In this document: positions 16,142 to 24,814 of the stretch, one piece after another
Numbering within the stretch: the stretch's first letter is position 1
Layout: every line of letters starts with the position of its first letter
From: Rhodospirillales bacterium
GTDB lineage: Bacteria > Pseudomonadota > Alphaproteobacteria > Micavibrionales > Micavibrionaceae
Assembly: GCA_020638365.1 (NCBI GenBank)
Contig: JACKIQ010000003.1
Coordinates: 62,001-126,000, forward strand
Direction of reading: 5' to 3'
Length of the DNA: 64,000 nt
Notes under the pieces: generated by a model
Told to the model about the DNA's origin: nothing
What the model saw: only the letters and a program-made list of their open reading frames with translations
Databases searched by the model: none
Program-made: the position numbers and the translations under genes

Positions 16142-16714
16142 TCAAGGCGTTTGTTCTACGGCCTGCGGGCTAATGATCTTGTAGTAGTAGTAGCCTTTCA
16201 GGATCTCGCCATTAACCCGGGCATAGGCGGGGTGTTCGCCGATCCGCTGGTAGCCGTGTTTTTCATAGAGCGCGATAGCCGCTTTCATGGTTTCGCGGAC
16301 GTCGAGGTTGATGACTGCAAAGCCGTTATTGCAGGCCTGTTCCTCAGCTTCGTCCAGAAGCATGCTTGCCAGTCCGTGTCCCCTCGCCCACGGCGCAACG
16401 AAGTTGGTCGTAAGCTGTACGCTAAGGCTCTGCGCTTCGTTGTTGGGGGGCGGTTTCATCAACTGGCATGTTCCGCAGATTACGCCATCAAGCCTCGCAA
16501 CAAGAAGGATGCGGGTTGGCATGGCGACTACGCCCTGCCAGTAGCGTTCAAGAACGTCCCTCTGCGGCGGGGTTACCCAACCAAAACCCCCTCCGCCTTC
16601 AATTGCAGCGTAGGTGGCGTCGCAAAGATCGTTAAGATCGCCCAGTGAAAGGCTGTCGAGACGGTCGACCCGCGGTTTTGGGGGCAGGGGTTTGAAGCTC
16701 GGATTGTCGGTCAT
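16142..16714 (-). CDS. GNAT family N-acetyltransferase
   Basis: 190 residues. The acetyl-CoA pyrophosphate loop is visible as APWARGHGLASMLLDEAEEQ (Q/RxxGxG/A type), preceded by the beta strand LSVQLTTNFVAP and followed by VINLDVRETMKAAIALYEKH, then GYQRIGEHPAY, the classic C-terminal GNAT signature. About 30 N-terminal residues are Pro-rich and outside the fold. It sits between hisH and hisA on the same strand (52 and 31 bp gaps) and is likely part of the his transcript. The acceptor substrate is unknown. Confidence 0.88.
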   Translation of the reverse strand: MTDNPSFKPLPPKPRVDRLDSLSLGDLNDLCDATYAAIEGGGGFGWVTPPQRDVLERYWQGVVAMPTRILLVARLDGVICGTCQLMKPPPNNEAQSLSVQLTTNFVAPWARGHGLASMLLDEAEEQACNNGFAVINLDVRETMKAAIALYEKHGYQRIGEHPAYARVNGEILKGYYYYKIISPQAVEQTP

Positions 16715-16766
16715 GGGTCCGCCTTTCTTTTGCTCTTATCCAGTAAAGCATTCGCAGCAATCGGCT

Positions 16767-17438
16767 TCAAGGTTTCCAGTCCAGGAAATTTCCGATCAGC
16801 TTTAATCCTGCGCTCTGGCTTTTTTCGGGGTGGAACTGGACCCCTATGATGTTATCCCGGCCAACTATGGCGGTCTGGAAACCGCCGTAATCGGTCAGAG
16901 CCAGAACGTGGTGCGCATGTCTACATTGGAACACAAAAGAATGAACAAAATAGAAATTCTCCGTAGAACTTATGTTGCGGAGCACAAAGTGCCTGTTATC
17001 CTGCTGGATGGAGGCGGAAGGGAAGGCCAGATCGTTCCAGCCCATATGGGGAATTTTCAAAGCGGGGTCGTTCAAATCCATGGGGTGGACTTCGCCTTCT
17101 ATCCAGTTCAGGCCCGCGTGAGCGCCGTGTTCAAGGCCCCTTGTCGCAAGGAGCTGCATTCCAACACAGATCCCCAGAAACGGCCGCCCTTTATGCAGAA
17201 CGGCTTCTTTCAGGGCCTCCATCATGCCCGGGATTTTTGAAAGGCCGTTCATGCAGTCGCCGAAAGCACCCTGCCCCGGCAAAACGACTCGATCTGCCGA
17301 CAGGACATCTTCGGGTTTTCCCGAGACTTTTACCTCGATATCATGGCCTTTGCCCGGACCCATGTGCTCAAACGCCTTCGCAGCGGAGCGCAGATTGCCG
17401 GAGCCGTAGTCGATAATCAGAATAGTTTCTTTTGCCAT
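16767..17438 (-). CDS. hisH: Imidazole glycerol phosphate synthase subunit HisH
   Basis: 223 residues from the ATG at 17438 (MAKETILIIDYGSGNLRS). The open frame continues far upstream, antisense to hisD, but that extension has no relation to the family. It is the glutamine amidotransferase that feeds ammonia to HisF. Triad: the nucleophile Cys in LGICVGMQLLA, His and Glu in GVQFHPEKSQSAG. It is divergent from hisD (82 bp between starts), so a shared control region lies at 17439-17519. Confidence 0.97.
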   Translation of the reverse strand: MAKETILIIDYGSGNLRSAAKAFEHMGPGKGHDIEVKVSGKPEDVLSADRVVLPGQGAFGDCMNGLSKIPGMMEALKEAVLHKGRPFLGICVGMQLLATRGLEHGAHAGLNWIEGEVHPMDLNDPALKIPHMGWNDLAFPSASIQQDNRHFVLRNISSTENFYFVHSFVFQCRHAHHVLALTDYGGFQTAIVGRDNIIGVQFHPEKSQSAGLKLIGNFLDWKP

Positions 17439-17519
17439 GGGCCGTTTTTCGTTGTATGTCCTTCCCATTGAAATCCGGGATATATTCACCGTTTGTAATC
17501 GAAAGATCGGCAATAAACA

Positions 17520-18821
17520 ATGAGTGTTGCATTTTATCGGTGGTCGGAAACCGACGAGGCGACGAAAGCCCGTATCATCAAGCGTGCCCAGGCGGATATT
17601 GAATCCGTGAGCGAGGCTGTCCGCCCGATTATAGAGGATGTGCAAAAGCGTGGCGATGAAGCTTTGCGAGAATACGCAAAAAAATATGAAAAAGCCAACG
17701 TGAGGGATATCCGTGTATGCACGCAGGAGTTTGACGTTGCGGAACAGCTTCTGGATGAGAGGATCAAGGGGGCGATTACGCGCTGTGTCCGAAACGTTCG
17801 CCGTTTTCACGAAGAGCAAATGCGGCGTGTAGAAACGCATTGGATGATCGAGGTGGAGCCGGGGGTTTGGGCCGGGGAGCAAGTTACACCGCTTGATTCG
17901 GTCGGGCTGTACGTGCCAAGGGGCAAGGGCGCTTTTCCCTCGGCGCTCTATATGCTTGCTGTTCCTGCCGTCATTGCGGGTGTCAAGCAGATCGCCATTG
18001 TGACACCCCCTACTCCTGAAGGCGGCTGCGATGCGGCCACGTTGTTCACGGCCCGCCTGTGCGGTGTTGAAAATGTTTATAAATGCGGGGGGGCGCAAGC
18101 TATTGCGGCGCTGGCTTACGGTACGGAGAGCGTTCCCAAAGTCTGCAAAGTTCTTGGCCCGGGCAGTCCTTATGTGGCTGCGGCGAAAAGCCTTCTTTCG
18201 CACGTCATTGATCCAGGGATGCCGGCGGGACCGTCCGAGTCGATTATTCTGGCCGATGAAAGCGCAGATCCTGACAATACCATTCTGGATATTCTCAACG
18301 AGGCCGAGCATGGCGAGGATTCGGCTGCGCTTTTAGTCACCCACGATGAAAAGCTGGCACTGTATGTCCGCGATCATATAGGCAGGGTTATTGACAGCCT
18401 ACCATCACCGCACCGGGAGATCTGTCATCATGTGATGGCGGGTTACGGGGGAATTATTTTAACGGACTCTCAGGACGATTCTGTCGCTTTTAGCAACCTT
18501 TATGCGCCGGAGCACCTGCATCTAAAGGTTAAAAATGGCCAAGAGTTGTTACCTAAGCTTAAGAATGCAGGGGAAATTCTTGTGGGAGAGTATACCCCGT
18601 CTTCTTTAGGTAATTATGGAATCGGCGTCAACCATGTTTTGCCGACCGGCGGATGGGCGCGCAGTTATTCCTGTACGTCCGTGTGGGATTTTCTCAAGCG
18701 CACATCAATTTCGGAGTGCGATCAAGATGGTTTTGTCTCTTTACGCGACGATGTTGCTATTCTCACAGAGTACGAAAATTTTCCGGCACATGGCGAAGTT
18801 CTAAAGCGCCGTAAACTGTAA
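17520..18821 (+). CDS. hisD: Histidinol dehydrogenase HisD
   Basis: 433 residues. Zn-dependent and NAD-dependent, it oxidises L-histidinol to L-histidine in two steps, the last reactions of the pathway. Conserved parts seen: LDSVGLYVPRGKGAFPSALY, the NAD-site region CGGAQAIAALAYGTESV, VLGPGSPYVAAAKSL, PAGPSESIILADESADP, the catalytic stretch EAEHGEDSAALLVT, and APEHLHLK near the C-terminus. It is encoded on the plus strand, opposite the other his genes, and is divergent from hisH. A small membrane-protein gene follows 46 bp later. Confidence 0.98.
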   Translation: MSVAFYRWSETDEATKARIIKRAQADIESVSEAVRPIIEDVQKRGDEALREYAKKYEKANVRDIRVCTQEFDVAEQLLDERIKGAITRCVRNVRRFHEEQMRRVETHWMIEVEPGVWAGEQVTPLDSVGLYVPRGKGAFPSALYMLAVPAVIAGVKQIAIVTPPTPEGGCDAATLFTARLCGVENVYKCGGAQAIAALAYGTESVPKVCKVLGPGSPYVAAAKSLLSHVIDPGMPAGPSESIILADESADPDNTILDILNEAEHGEDSAALLVTHDEKLALYVRDHIGRVIDSLPSPHREICHHVMAGYGGIILTDSQDDSVAFSNLYAPEHLHLKVKNGQELLPKLKNAGEILVGEYTPSSLGNYGIGVNHVLPTGGWARSYSCTSVWDFLKRTSISECDQDGFVSLRDDVAILTEYENFPAHGEVLKRRKL

Positions 18822-18867
18822 AAAATAGACGCTGACAACCGGCTAGGCGTTATCTTACAATCCGAGG

Positions 18868-19335
18868 ATGACCTCTTTGAAACGTCAGCAGGAGCTTACG
18901 GAAAAAGAAATCGAGCGCCTTACGGCGGTTACGACGCAAACCCGCATGGGTTATGTCTGCCTTATGGCGCCCGCGGCCGGGTTGTTGCTGCAGGTGGTTT
19001 TGCTTCTGATCATCTCGCCTGTCATCAACATTGATGAGAATCTGCTTAATCCCACGTCGATCGGGCTTCTTCTGTTTATCGGGACAGGTCTGGCCTATAT
19101 TCATATGTTTGTTATCGGCTTTCCTGCGATGCTGTTTCTTGAGCACCGCAAGCTCGGAACTTTGCTGAATTACCTTTTTTTCGGTTTTGTCGCAGGGTTG
19201 GCGAATGAGCTTTTGCTGTGGTTTCTTTCGCTTGAGGTCACCAGCGTCAGCATTCAAAGCGGAATCATGGTGGCCGCCGTTTCATGGGGAATTATGAATA
19301 TCGGCAATCGCTGGACGGACAAGCGTTACTGGTAA
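18868..19335 (+). CDS. Uncharacterised four-helix membrane protein
   Basis: 155 residues. A charged, helical N-terminus (SLKRQQELTEKEIERLTAVT) is followed by four hydrophobic segments at about 30-52, 64-90, 96-117 and 123-143. No conserved motif that I recognise. Translated in the same direction as hisD and probably in its transcript (46 bp gap), and ending 6 bp from the convergent hisB stop. The overall form resembles small inner-membrane proteins of unknown function. Confidence 0.6.
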   Translation: MTSLKRQQELTEKEIERLTAVTTQTRMGYVCLMAPAAGLLLQVVLLLIISPVINIDENLLNPTSIGLLLFIGTGLAYIHMFVIGFPAMLFLEHRKLGTLLNYLFFGFVAGLANELLLWFLSLEVTSVSIQSGIMVAAVSWGIMNIGNRWTDKRYW

Positions 19336-19341
19336 GGATTT

Positions 19342-19950
19342 TTAGAGGGCGCCTTTTGTGCTGGGCAATTGTCCGGCCATCCGATGATCAGCTTCCAGGG
19401 CCATTCTCAGGGCGCGGGCAAAGGCTTTGAACACGCTTTCAATTATGTGGTGGTTGTTTGTACCGTAACGGTTTTCGCAGTGCAGAGTGATCCCCGCGTT
19501 CTGGGCGAGGGCGTTAAAAAACTCCTGAAAAAGCTCGGTGTCCATTTCACCGAGGCGTTCTACAGAAAAGCGTACATTCCAGATGAGGTAAGGCCGGTTG
19601 GACAAGTCCAGCGCGACGTCCGAGCGGGCTTCGTCCATCACCAGATCAAAATGACCGTAGCGGCTGATCCCTGCTTTATCTCCGACAGCCTGCTTTAGGG
19701 CCTGACCGAGCGCGATGCCGGTGTCTTCGACAGTGTGGTGGCCGTCAATGTGCAGATCGCCTTTGGCCTTGATTTTCAGATCAATGAGGGCGTGGCGGGC
19801 GAGTTGTTCAAGCATATGGTCGAAAAACCCGATCCCCGTTTTTATGTCAAAAGACCCCTGCCCGTCCAGATTGATCTCGACGGAGATTTCGGTTTCTTTC
19901 GTTTTTCGCTCGACTTTAGCGGTTCTTAGGGTTTTTTTGCTTTCGGGCAT
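19342..19950 (-). CDS. hisB: Imidazoleglycerol-phosphate dehydratase HisB
   Basis: 202 residues from the ATG at 19950, chosen because an AGAGGT ribosome site lies 5 bp upstream; the open frame runs further but only as low-complexity leader. It dehydrates imidazole-glycerol phosphate to imidazole-acetol phosphate. Mono-functional HisB with the Mn-binding histidine motifs: GIGFFDHMLEQLARHALIDL, DLHIDGHHTVEDTGIALG, FQEFFNALAQNAGITLH and GTNNHHIIESVFKAFARALR. It is divergent from hslV (126 bp) and separated from hisH by the oppositely oriented hisD pair. Confidence 0.97.
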   Translation of the reverse strand: MPESKKTLRTAKVERKTKETEISVEINLDGQGSFDIKTGIGFFDHMLEQLARHALIDLKIKAKGDLHIDGHHTVEDTGIALGQALKQAVGDKAGISRYGHFDLVMDEARSDVALDLSNRPYLIWNVRFSVERLGEMDTELFQEFFNALAQNAGITLHCENRYGTNNHHIIESVFKAFARALRMALEADHRMAGQLPSTKGAL

Positions 19951-20075
19951 TTTGACCTCTACGGGTAGCAATAGCTTAAAACGCTTAAGAAACCGTAACA
20001 TATCGCTTTTTATAGATATAAGCACCCGTTTTTTGCCCCCTTGACTTCGCAGGTCAGGAGGGCAATACCAATAGC

Positions 20076-20642
20076 ATGTACGATCCATCACGAGATTACG
20101 CGCAGGCTCAGTTCTGGCGCGGCACGACAATCCTCTCTGTCCGCAAAGGCGGGACGGTGGTAGTGGCCGGTGACGGGCAGGTCTCCATGGGGCAGACCGT
20201 TCTTAAAGCCAATGCCCGGAAAGTCAGGCGTCTTGGTCGGGAAAATAATATTATCGCCGGGTTCGCCGGATCGACGGCTGATGCTTTTACCCTGTTCGAG
20301 CGGCTGGAAGCCAAGCTGGAGGCTCATCCGGGGCAGCTCACGCGGGCTTGCGTGGAATTGGCGAAGGACTGGCGGACGGATAAATATCTTCGGCGGCTCG
20401 AGGCTCTTATGGCTGTCGCGGACAAGGAGACTTCTCTTATCCTGACAGGGAACGGGGACGTGGTGGAACCGCAGGACGGCGTGATCGGGATCGGTTCGGG
20501 CGGTAATTACGCGCTGGCGGCAGCGCGTGCGCTTTATGACCGGGAGGATCTGGATGCCGAGGCGATCGCACGCAAAGCAATGCAGATCGCCGCCGATATC
20601 TGCGTTTACACAAACGAGAATGTTATTCTCGAGACCCTGTAG
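20076..20642 (+). CDS. hslV: ATP-dependent protease subunit HslV
   Basis: 188 residues. Proteasome-like peptidase that partners HslU. The N-terminal nucleophile Thr is internal: GTTILSVRKGG places Thr17 after a 16-residue leader that must be removed, as in other alphaproteobacteria, whereas E. coli HslV begins directly at Thr. Further signatures: VVAGDGQVSMGQTVLK, KVRRL, IAGFAGSTADAFTLFE, AVELAKDWRTD and ILTGNGDVVEPQDGVIGIG. hslU is not adjacent: two minus-strand terC genes lie between, and the first overlaps the hslV 3' end by 20 bp. Confidence 0.97.
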   Translation: MYDPSRDYAQAQFWRGTTILSVRKGGTVVVAGDGQVSMGQTVLKANARKVRRLGRENNIIAGFAGSTADAFTLFERLEAKLEAHPGQLTRACVELAKDWRTDKYLRRLEALMAVADKETSLILTGNGDVVEPQDGVIGIGSGGNYALAAARALYDREDLDAEAIARKAMQIAADICVYTNENVILETL

Positions 20643-21633
20643 TTTGTTCGGCGGACGGCTCAGGCACTTCTTTTTTCTCATCAATCCTTGTTTTTATGTA
20701 TGAGAATATAAAGCCGGCTGAAAGGACGCTGATGGTTACGATCAGCGATGTTGTCGAGCTTATGTGACCGAACCACGCGTTATAATAGACCTTGCCACCG
20801 ATAAAGATCAGGACAGCCGAGAGCGCATATTTAACCTGCGCGAAGCGGTCGAGGATGTTTTCGACGGCGAAAAAGAGCGCCCGCAGGCCAAGAATGGCGA
20901 AGATGTTGCTGGTGTAGACCACAAACGTGTCGGTTGTCACGGCGAGGGCGGCAGGGACGCTGTCAAAGGCAAACATGACATCGCTGATTTCAATAACCAC
21001 CAGCGCGAGGAAGAGGGGGGTCGCCACAAGAACGGCTTTGCCGCCGCCTTCTTTTGAGCGGTCTTCACGCACGAAAAATCGGTTTTCATGAATTTTAGGG
21101 GTAAAGCGCAGGTGTTTTTTCAAGAATACTACAAGCGGTTTTTTAGCGAATTCGTCGGGATCGGCTTCTTCTTCCTCGTCCAGGAAGAAGAGTTTAAAAC
21201 CTGTCCAGATCAGGATGGCAGCGAAGATATACAGTACCCAAGAAAAATTTTTGACGGCGGCAACGCCGAGACCAATCATTATTCCACGGAGAAGCACGAC
21301 GCCGATAATTCCCCAGATTAGGACGCGGTGCTGGTACATGCGCGGGATACAGCAGGCCGTAAAGATTACGGACATGACAAACAGGTTGTCGAGAGAGAGG
21401 CTTTTTTCCAGAATATAGGCTGTGTAGTAGTTAAGAGCCTTTTCAGGGCCGAACTGTATCCAGACCATGACCCCAAAACCCAGACCGGCGGCAATGTACC
21501 ATGCGCTGAGGATCAGGCTTTGGCGAAAACCGATAACACGGTCCTCGTTTTTATTGAAAACAACAAGGTCAATGATCAGAAGGGTCGGGACAATAAAGAA
21601 AAAGAACGCCCAGTCGATTATAAATAATTCCAT
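20623..21633 (-). CDS. TerC/Alx family integral membrane protein (copy 1)
   Basis: 336 residues with about nine hydrophobic helices. Family marks: WYIAAGLGFG, YILEKSLSLDNLFVMSVIF with the conserved acidic Glu and Asp, YQHRVLIWGIIG, VVIEISDVMFAFDSVPA and ILGLRALFFAVENIL. The TerC/Alx group has been tied to manganese export, tellurite resistance and metalation of exported proteins; which applies here is unknown. It lies 89 bp downstream of a close paralogue (copy 2) on the same strand. Its last 20 bp overlap the hslV 3' end in antisense. Confidence 0.92.
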   Translation of the reverse strand: MELFIIDWAFFFFIVPTLLIIDLVVFNKNEDRVIGFRQSLILSAWYIAAGLGFGVMVWIQFGPEKALNYYTAYILEKSLSLDNLFVMSVIFTACCIPRMYQHRVLIWGIIGVVLLRGIMIGLGVAAVKNFSWVLYIFAAILIWTGFKLFFLDEEEEADPDEFAKKPLVVFLKKHLRFTPKIHENRFFVREDRSKEGGGKAVLVATPLFLALVVIEISDVMFAFDSVPAALAVTTDTFVVYTSNIFAILGLRALFFAVENILDRFAQVKYALSAVLIFIGGKVYYNAWFGHISSTTSLIVTISVLSAGFIFSYIKTRIDEKKEVPEPSAEQTTGSRE

Positions 21634-21722
21634 TCAGTTCCTGCCGGTCATTCCCGCTCTATTGCGCTCGTTCACGCGTAACTTAGCTTGGTTTGGGTGC
21701 GCCGTCACCAAGAAACGGCCTT

Positions 21723-22715
21723 TTATTGTTCCTCAATTTTTTCCTCTTCATCAATATTGCTGGTGATCAGCACGGAGAAGACCATTCCTGCAAGCAGGAC
21801 GAAGAGGGTGACCGCCAAAGAAATGGCCGGCGGAATATGGAAGAAGTATTCGTTAATGAATACTTTGCCACCAATAAAAATAAGAACGATCGAGAGGGCG
21901 TACTTCATCAGGATAAAGCGGCTTAACAGGTTTTCGACGGCGAAAAAGAGCGCCCGCAGGCCAAGAATGGCGAAAATGTTACTGGTGTAAACTACATAAG
22001 GTTCTGTCGTGATGGCCAGAACCGCCGGAATACTGTCGAAGGCGAACATCAGATCCGTGATTTCGACCACGCAAAGCGCCAGAAGAAGGGGGGTGGCAAA
22101 CCACGCCATTTTTTCAGAAGTCTCGGAGACACGCTTTTTTACCCAGAAATCGTGCCCGTGTAACTCGGTCGTAAAATTGATGTGTTTTTTCAAAAACTTA
22201 ATGTAAATTTTGTCTTCGAGGTTTTCGACATCGTCCTCGTGGCTCTTCATCATCAGCATCTTGATCCCCGTGAAGATCAAGATGGCCGCGAAAAGAAGCA
22301 GAACTTCGTGAAATTGATGAACAATGGCGGCACCCGCGCCGATCATTATTCCGCGCATAAAAATCACACCGATAATTCCCCAGACGAGCACGCGGTGCTG
22401 GTATTCCTTCGGGACTTTAAAGGTCGTAAAAATAACGGTTATGACAAACAGATTATCCAGAGAGAGGGATTTTTCGATCACGAAGGCCGTGTAGTAGTCC
22501 AGCGCGTGATCATCCCCCATGTTCCACCAGACGTACAGGCCGAAAAGCAGGCCGAAACCCACATACCAGCCACTCATTTTCAGGCTTTCCTCAAGTCCGA
22601 TGACATGGTCCTTTTTATTGAAGATAAACAGGTCGGCAATCAGGAGGGCCGGGACGACGATAAAGAAAACGCCCCACATCATGAAACTCTGGCCTAATGT
22701 TATTTCTGCTTCCAT
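21723..22715 (-). CDS. TerC/Alx family integral membrane protein (copy 2)
   Basis: 330 residues, clearly a tandem duplicate of the gene at 20623: both share EKSLSLDNLFV, YQHRVL, WGIIGV, RGIMIG, VYTSNIFAILGLRALFFAVE and the loop pattern. Conserved acidic residues in VVEITDLMFAFDSIPA are likely metal-site ligands, as in the family. About nine helices; ends in an acidic tail (NIDEEEKIEEQ). First gene of the two-gene unit, divergent from hslU with 224 bp between them. I looked there for the Mn-sensing yybP-ykoY aptamer that precedes alx in some bacteria and did not see one. Confidence 0.92.
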   Translation of the reverse strand: MEAEITLGQSFMMWGVFFIVVPALLIADLFIFNKKDHVIGLEESLKMSGWYVGFGLLFGLYVWWNMGDDHALDYYTAFVIEKSLSLDNLFVITVIFTTFKVPKEYQHRVLVWGIIGVIFMRGIMIGAGAAIVHQFHEVLLLFAAILIFTGIKMLMMKSHEDDVENLEDKIYIKFLKKHINFTTELHGHDFWVKKRVSETSEKMAWFATPLLLALCVVEITDLMFAFDSIPAVLAITTEPYVVYTSNIFAILGLRALFFAVENLLSRFILMKYALSIVLIFIGGKVFINEYFFHIPPAISLAVTLFVLLAGMVFSVLITSNIDEEEKIEEQ

Positions 22716-22939
22716 AGCACGCTCACATTCTCATACCCCGGCTTAACGCAGGGTTAATATGACGTCATTCATATTTTGAATTTTTAGCTCGGAATATTTT
22801 TTGACGCTAACTTTGGGGCATTATGCCTTTATTTTGTCTATACTTCAAAACAAAACGGAACAATTCAGCGTTCTTCCGCCTGTTGACCTGCAAGCCGGTT
22901 GGGGGTATGTCCTAATCAAAAGCCGCTAAGGGGTATGAA

Positions 22940-24286
22940 ATGACTGATGCGCCGAAAAGCTCCCAAACAAATGTTGTTGCCTCGTTCTCCCCACGTGAGA
23001 TCGTTTCGGAACTGGATCGCTATATCATCGGTCAGAATGATGCAAAGCGCGCGGTTGCGATCGCTTTGCGAAACCGCTGGAGACGCAGCCGCCTGCCGCA
23101 GGAGCTTCAGGAAGAGGTCTATCCGAAAAACATCCTTATGATCGGTCCCACTGGCGTGGGTAAGACAGAAATCGCGCGGCGGCTGGCCAAGCTTGCGCAA
23201 GCACCTTTCATCAAGGTCGAGGCCACGAAATTCACGGAGGTCGGGTATGTCGGCAAGGATGTTGAATCGATCATTCGTGACCTGACGGAAGTCGCGATCC
23301 GCATGACACAGGAATCAATGAGAAAGTCGGTTATCGCGCAGGCGGAAATATATGCGGAAGAGCGCATTCTTGACGCTCTGGTCGGGCAGACCGCGGGCGA
23401 GGGGACGCGATCCGCGTTTCGTGAGAAACTTCGCAAGGGCGAGTTGGCTTCGCGCGAGGTCGAGATTGAGGTCCGGGATGCGGGAAACCCTATGGGCGGT
23501 ATGTTCGATATCCCCGGGATGCCGGGCGCGTCCATGGGTATGATCAACATGAACGACCTGTTCGGAAAAGCCTTTGGCGAGCGTCGGAAGAAGCGCAAAA
23601 TGACCGTAGAGGAGAGCTATGACGTTCTGGTTCAGGACGAATCCGACAAGTTACTGGATCAGGACAAGATTGTTGCGAGTGCGCTGGATATGGTTCAACA
23701 GAGCGGTATCGTCTTTGTAGACGAAATCGACAAGATCGCGGCGCGGCAGGATGTGCGGGGCGGGGATGTCTCGCGCGAGGGCGTTCAACGCGACCTGCTG
23801 CCTTTGATCGAGGGAACGACAGTCGCAACCAAGCACGGTCCGGTCAAGACCGACCATATTCTTTTTATCGCCAGCGGCGCTTTTCATTACGCAAAGCCTT
23901 CGGACCTTCTGGCCGAATTGCAGGGACGTTTGCCGATTCGCGTAGAGCTACGCGCACTGACGCGGGAGGATTTCCAGCGCATCCTCAAGGAAACCGAGGC
24001 CAGTCTTATCATGCAGTATAAAGCCCTGATCGGGACAGAGAAGGTTGAGCTTACATTTGATGACGAAGCCGTCGATGAGATTGCAAGGCTTGCCTTCGAG
24101 ATCAACGAGAATGTTGAAAATATCGGGGCGCGGAGGCTGCATACCGTTATGGAAAAACTTCTTGAGGAGATCAGCTTTACCGCCAGCGACCGGGGCGGGG
24201 AGACGATCAATATCACGGCAGCGTATGTCCGCGAACATGTCGAGGCACTTGTAAAGTCTGCGGATTTGAGCAAGTTTATCCTGTAG
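22940..24286 (+). CDS. hslU: ATP-dependent protease ATPase subunit HslU
   Basis: 448 residues, typical size. AAA+ unfoldase that feeds HslV. N-terminal SPREIVSELDRYIIGQNDAK, Walker A GPTGVGKTEIARRLA with the VEATKFTEVGYVGKDVESII segment (pore loop GYVG), Walker B IVFVDEIDKIAAR, sensor region FIASGAFHYAKPSDLLAELQ, GRLPIRVEL, and the C-terminal tail ADLSKFIL that docks into HslV. The inserted I domain (about 120-240), with its Met/Gly-rich MGGMFDIPGMPGASMGM stretch, is present. It has its own upstream region, since it is separated from hslV by 2.3 kb. Confidence 0.98.
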   Translation: MTDAPKSSQTNVVASFSPREIVSELDRYIIGQNDAKRAVAIALRNRWRRSRLPQELQEEVYPKNILMIGPTGVGKTEIARRLAKLAQAPFIKVEATKFTEVGYVGKDVESIIRDLTEVAIRMTQESMRKSVIAQAEIYAEERILDALVGQTAGEGTRSAFREKLRKGELASREVEIEVRDAGNPMGGMFDIPGMPGASMGMINMNDLFGKAFGERRKKRKMTVEESYDVLVQDESDKLLDQDKIVASALDMVQQSGIVFVDEIDKIAARQDVRGGDVSREGVQRDLLPLIEGTTVATKHGPVKTDHILFIASGAFHYAKPSDLLAELQGRLPIRVELRALTREDFQRILKETEASLIMQYKALIGTEKVELTFDDEAVDEIARLAFEINENVENIGARRLHTVMEKLLEEISFTASDRGGETINITAAYVREHVEALVKSADLSKFIL

Positions 24287-24324
24287 CAAGCGTTTTCCTT
24301 ACATATTTTATTACGGGGGGCCTT

Positions 24325-24810
24325 ATGAAGAGATTCTTGCGCGTACTTCCCATGTTGCTGGCCGGGTTTGCCGGTGGCGCGGCTGGTTCCTTTATTTTTC
24401 AACCTTCGCCACTCTTTGCCGCGCAAGGAAAAGGAGCGTTGCCAGCGAATACTCAGCCCATCGAAATTTTTAGTCCGGTGGGGCGGCGTATCACTTATAT
24501 GGGGCCCGGAGAAATTGGTCAGGGGACTTTCCTGCTTTATAACAACGATCAGAGCATTCGTATTCAGATGGGAAGTTATCCGGGTACACGCGAAAGATCA
24601 CAACCCCTGATCGGCCTGCATGACGAAAAGGAGCGTTTGCGTTTGCTTATCCGTCTGGCCGGTCGTGAGGACTCCCCGGCTCTTATCCTGAAGGATTCGT
24701 ACGGGCGAGACCGTCTTGTTCTCGGCCTTCAAGGACCAGCGGAAGAGCCTTATATCCGGGTTATGGACAAGAACGGTATGGTTAAGGACCTGTTGCAGCC
24801 TAAGCAATAA
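24325..24810 (+). CDS. Uncharacterised exported or membrane-anchored protein
   Basis: 161 residues. A basic N-terminus and hydrophobic segment (RVLPMLLAGFAGGAAGSFIF) form a signal peptide or anchor, with possible cleavage at LFAA/QG near residue 36. The rest is a beta-rich domain with repeated strand-turn patterns (IEIFSPVGRRITYMG, GQGTFLLYNNDQSIRIQMG, RLRLLIRLAGREDSPALIL, YGRDRLVLGLQG), suggesting a small beta-sandwich or beta-helix. 38 bp after hslU with a ggggggcc upstream; could share the hslU transcript. Ends 4 bp from the convergent gene. Function unknown. Confidence 0.65.
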   Translation: MKRFLRVLPMLLAGFAGGAAGSFIFQPSPLFAAQGKGALPANTQPIEIFSPVGRRITYMGPGEIGQGTFLLYNNDQSIRIQMGSYPGTRERSQPLIGLHDEKERLRLLIRLAGREDSPALILKDSYGRDRLVLGLQGPAEEPYIRVMDKNGMVKDLLQPKQ

Positions 24811-24814
24811 GGTG

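Noticed and set aside
17439..18311. N-terminal extension of the hisH frame over hisD
   Set aside because: HisH has its normal start at 17438; the extension is the antisense of hisD and reads as low-likelihood protein.
22716..22939. Possible yybP-ykoY manganese riboswitch before the terC pair
   Set aside because: The characteristic conserved segments of the motif are not seen in this interval on the minus strand.
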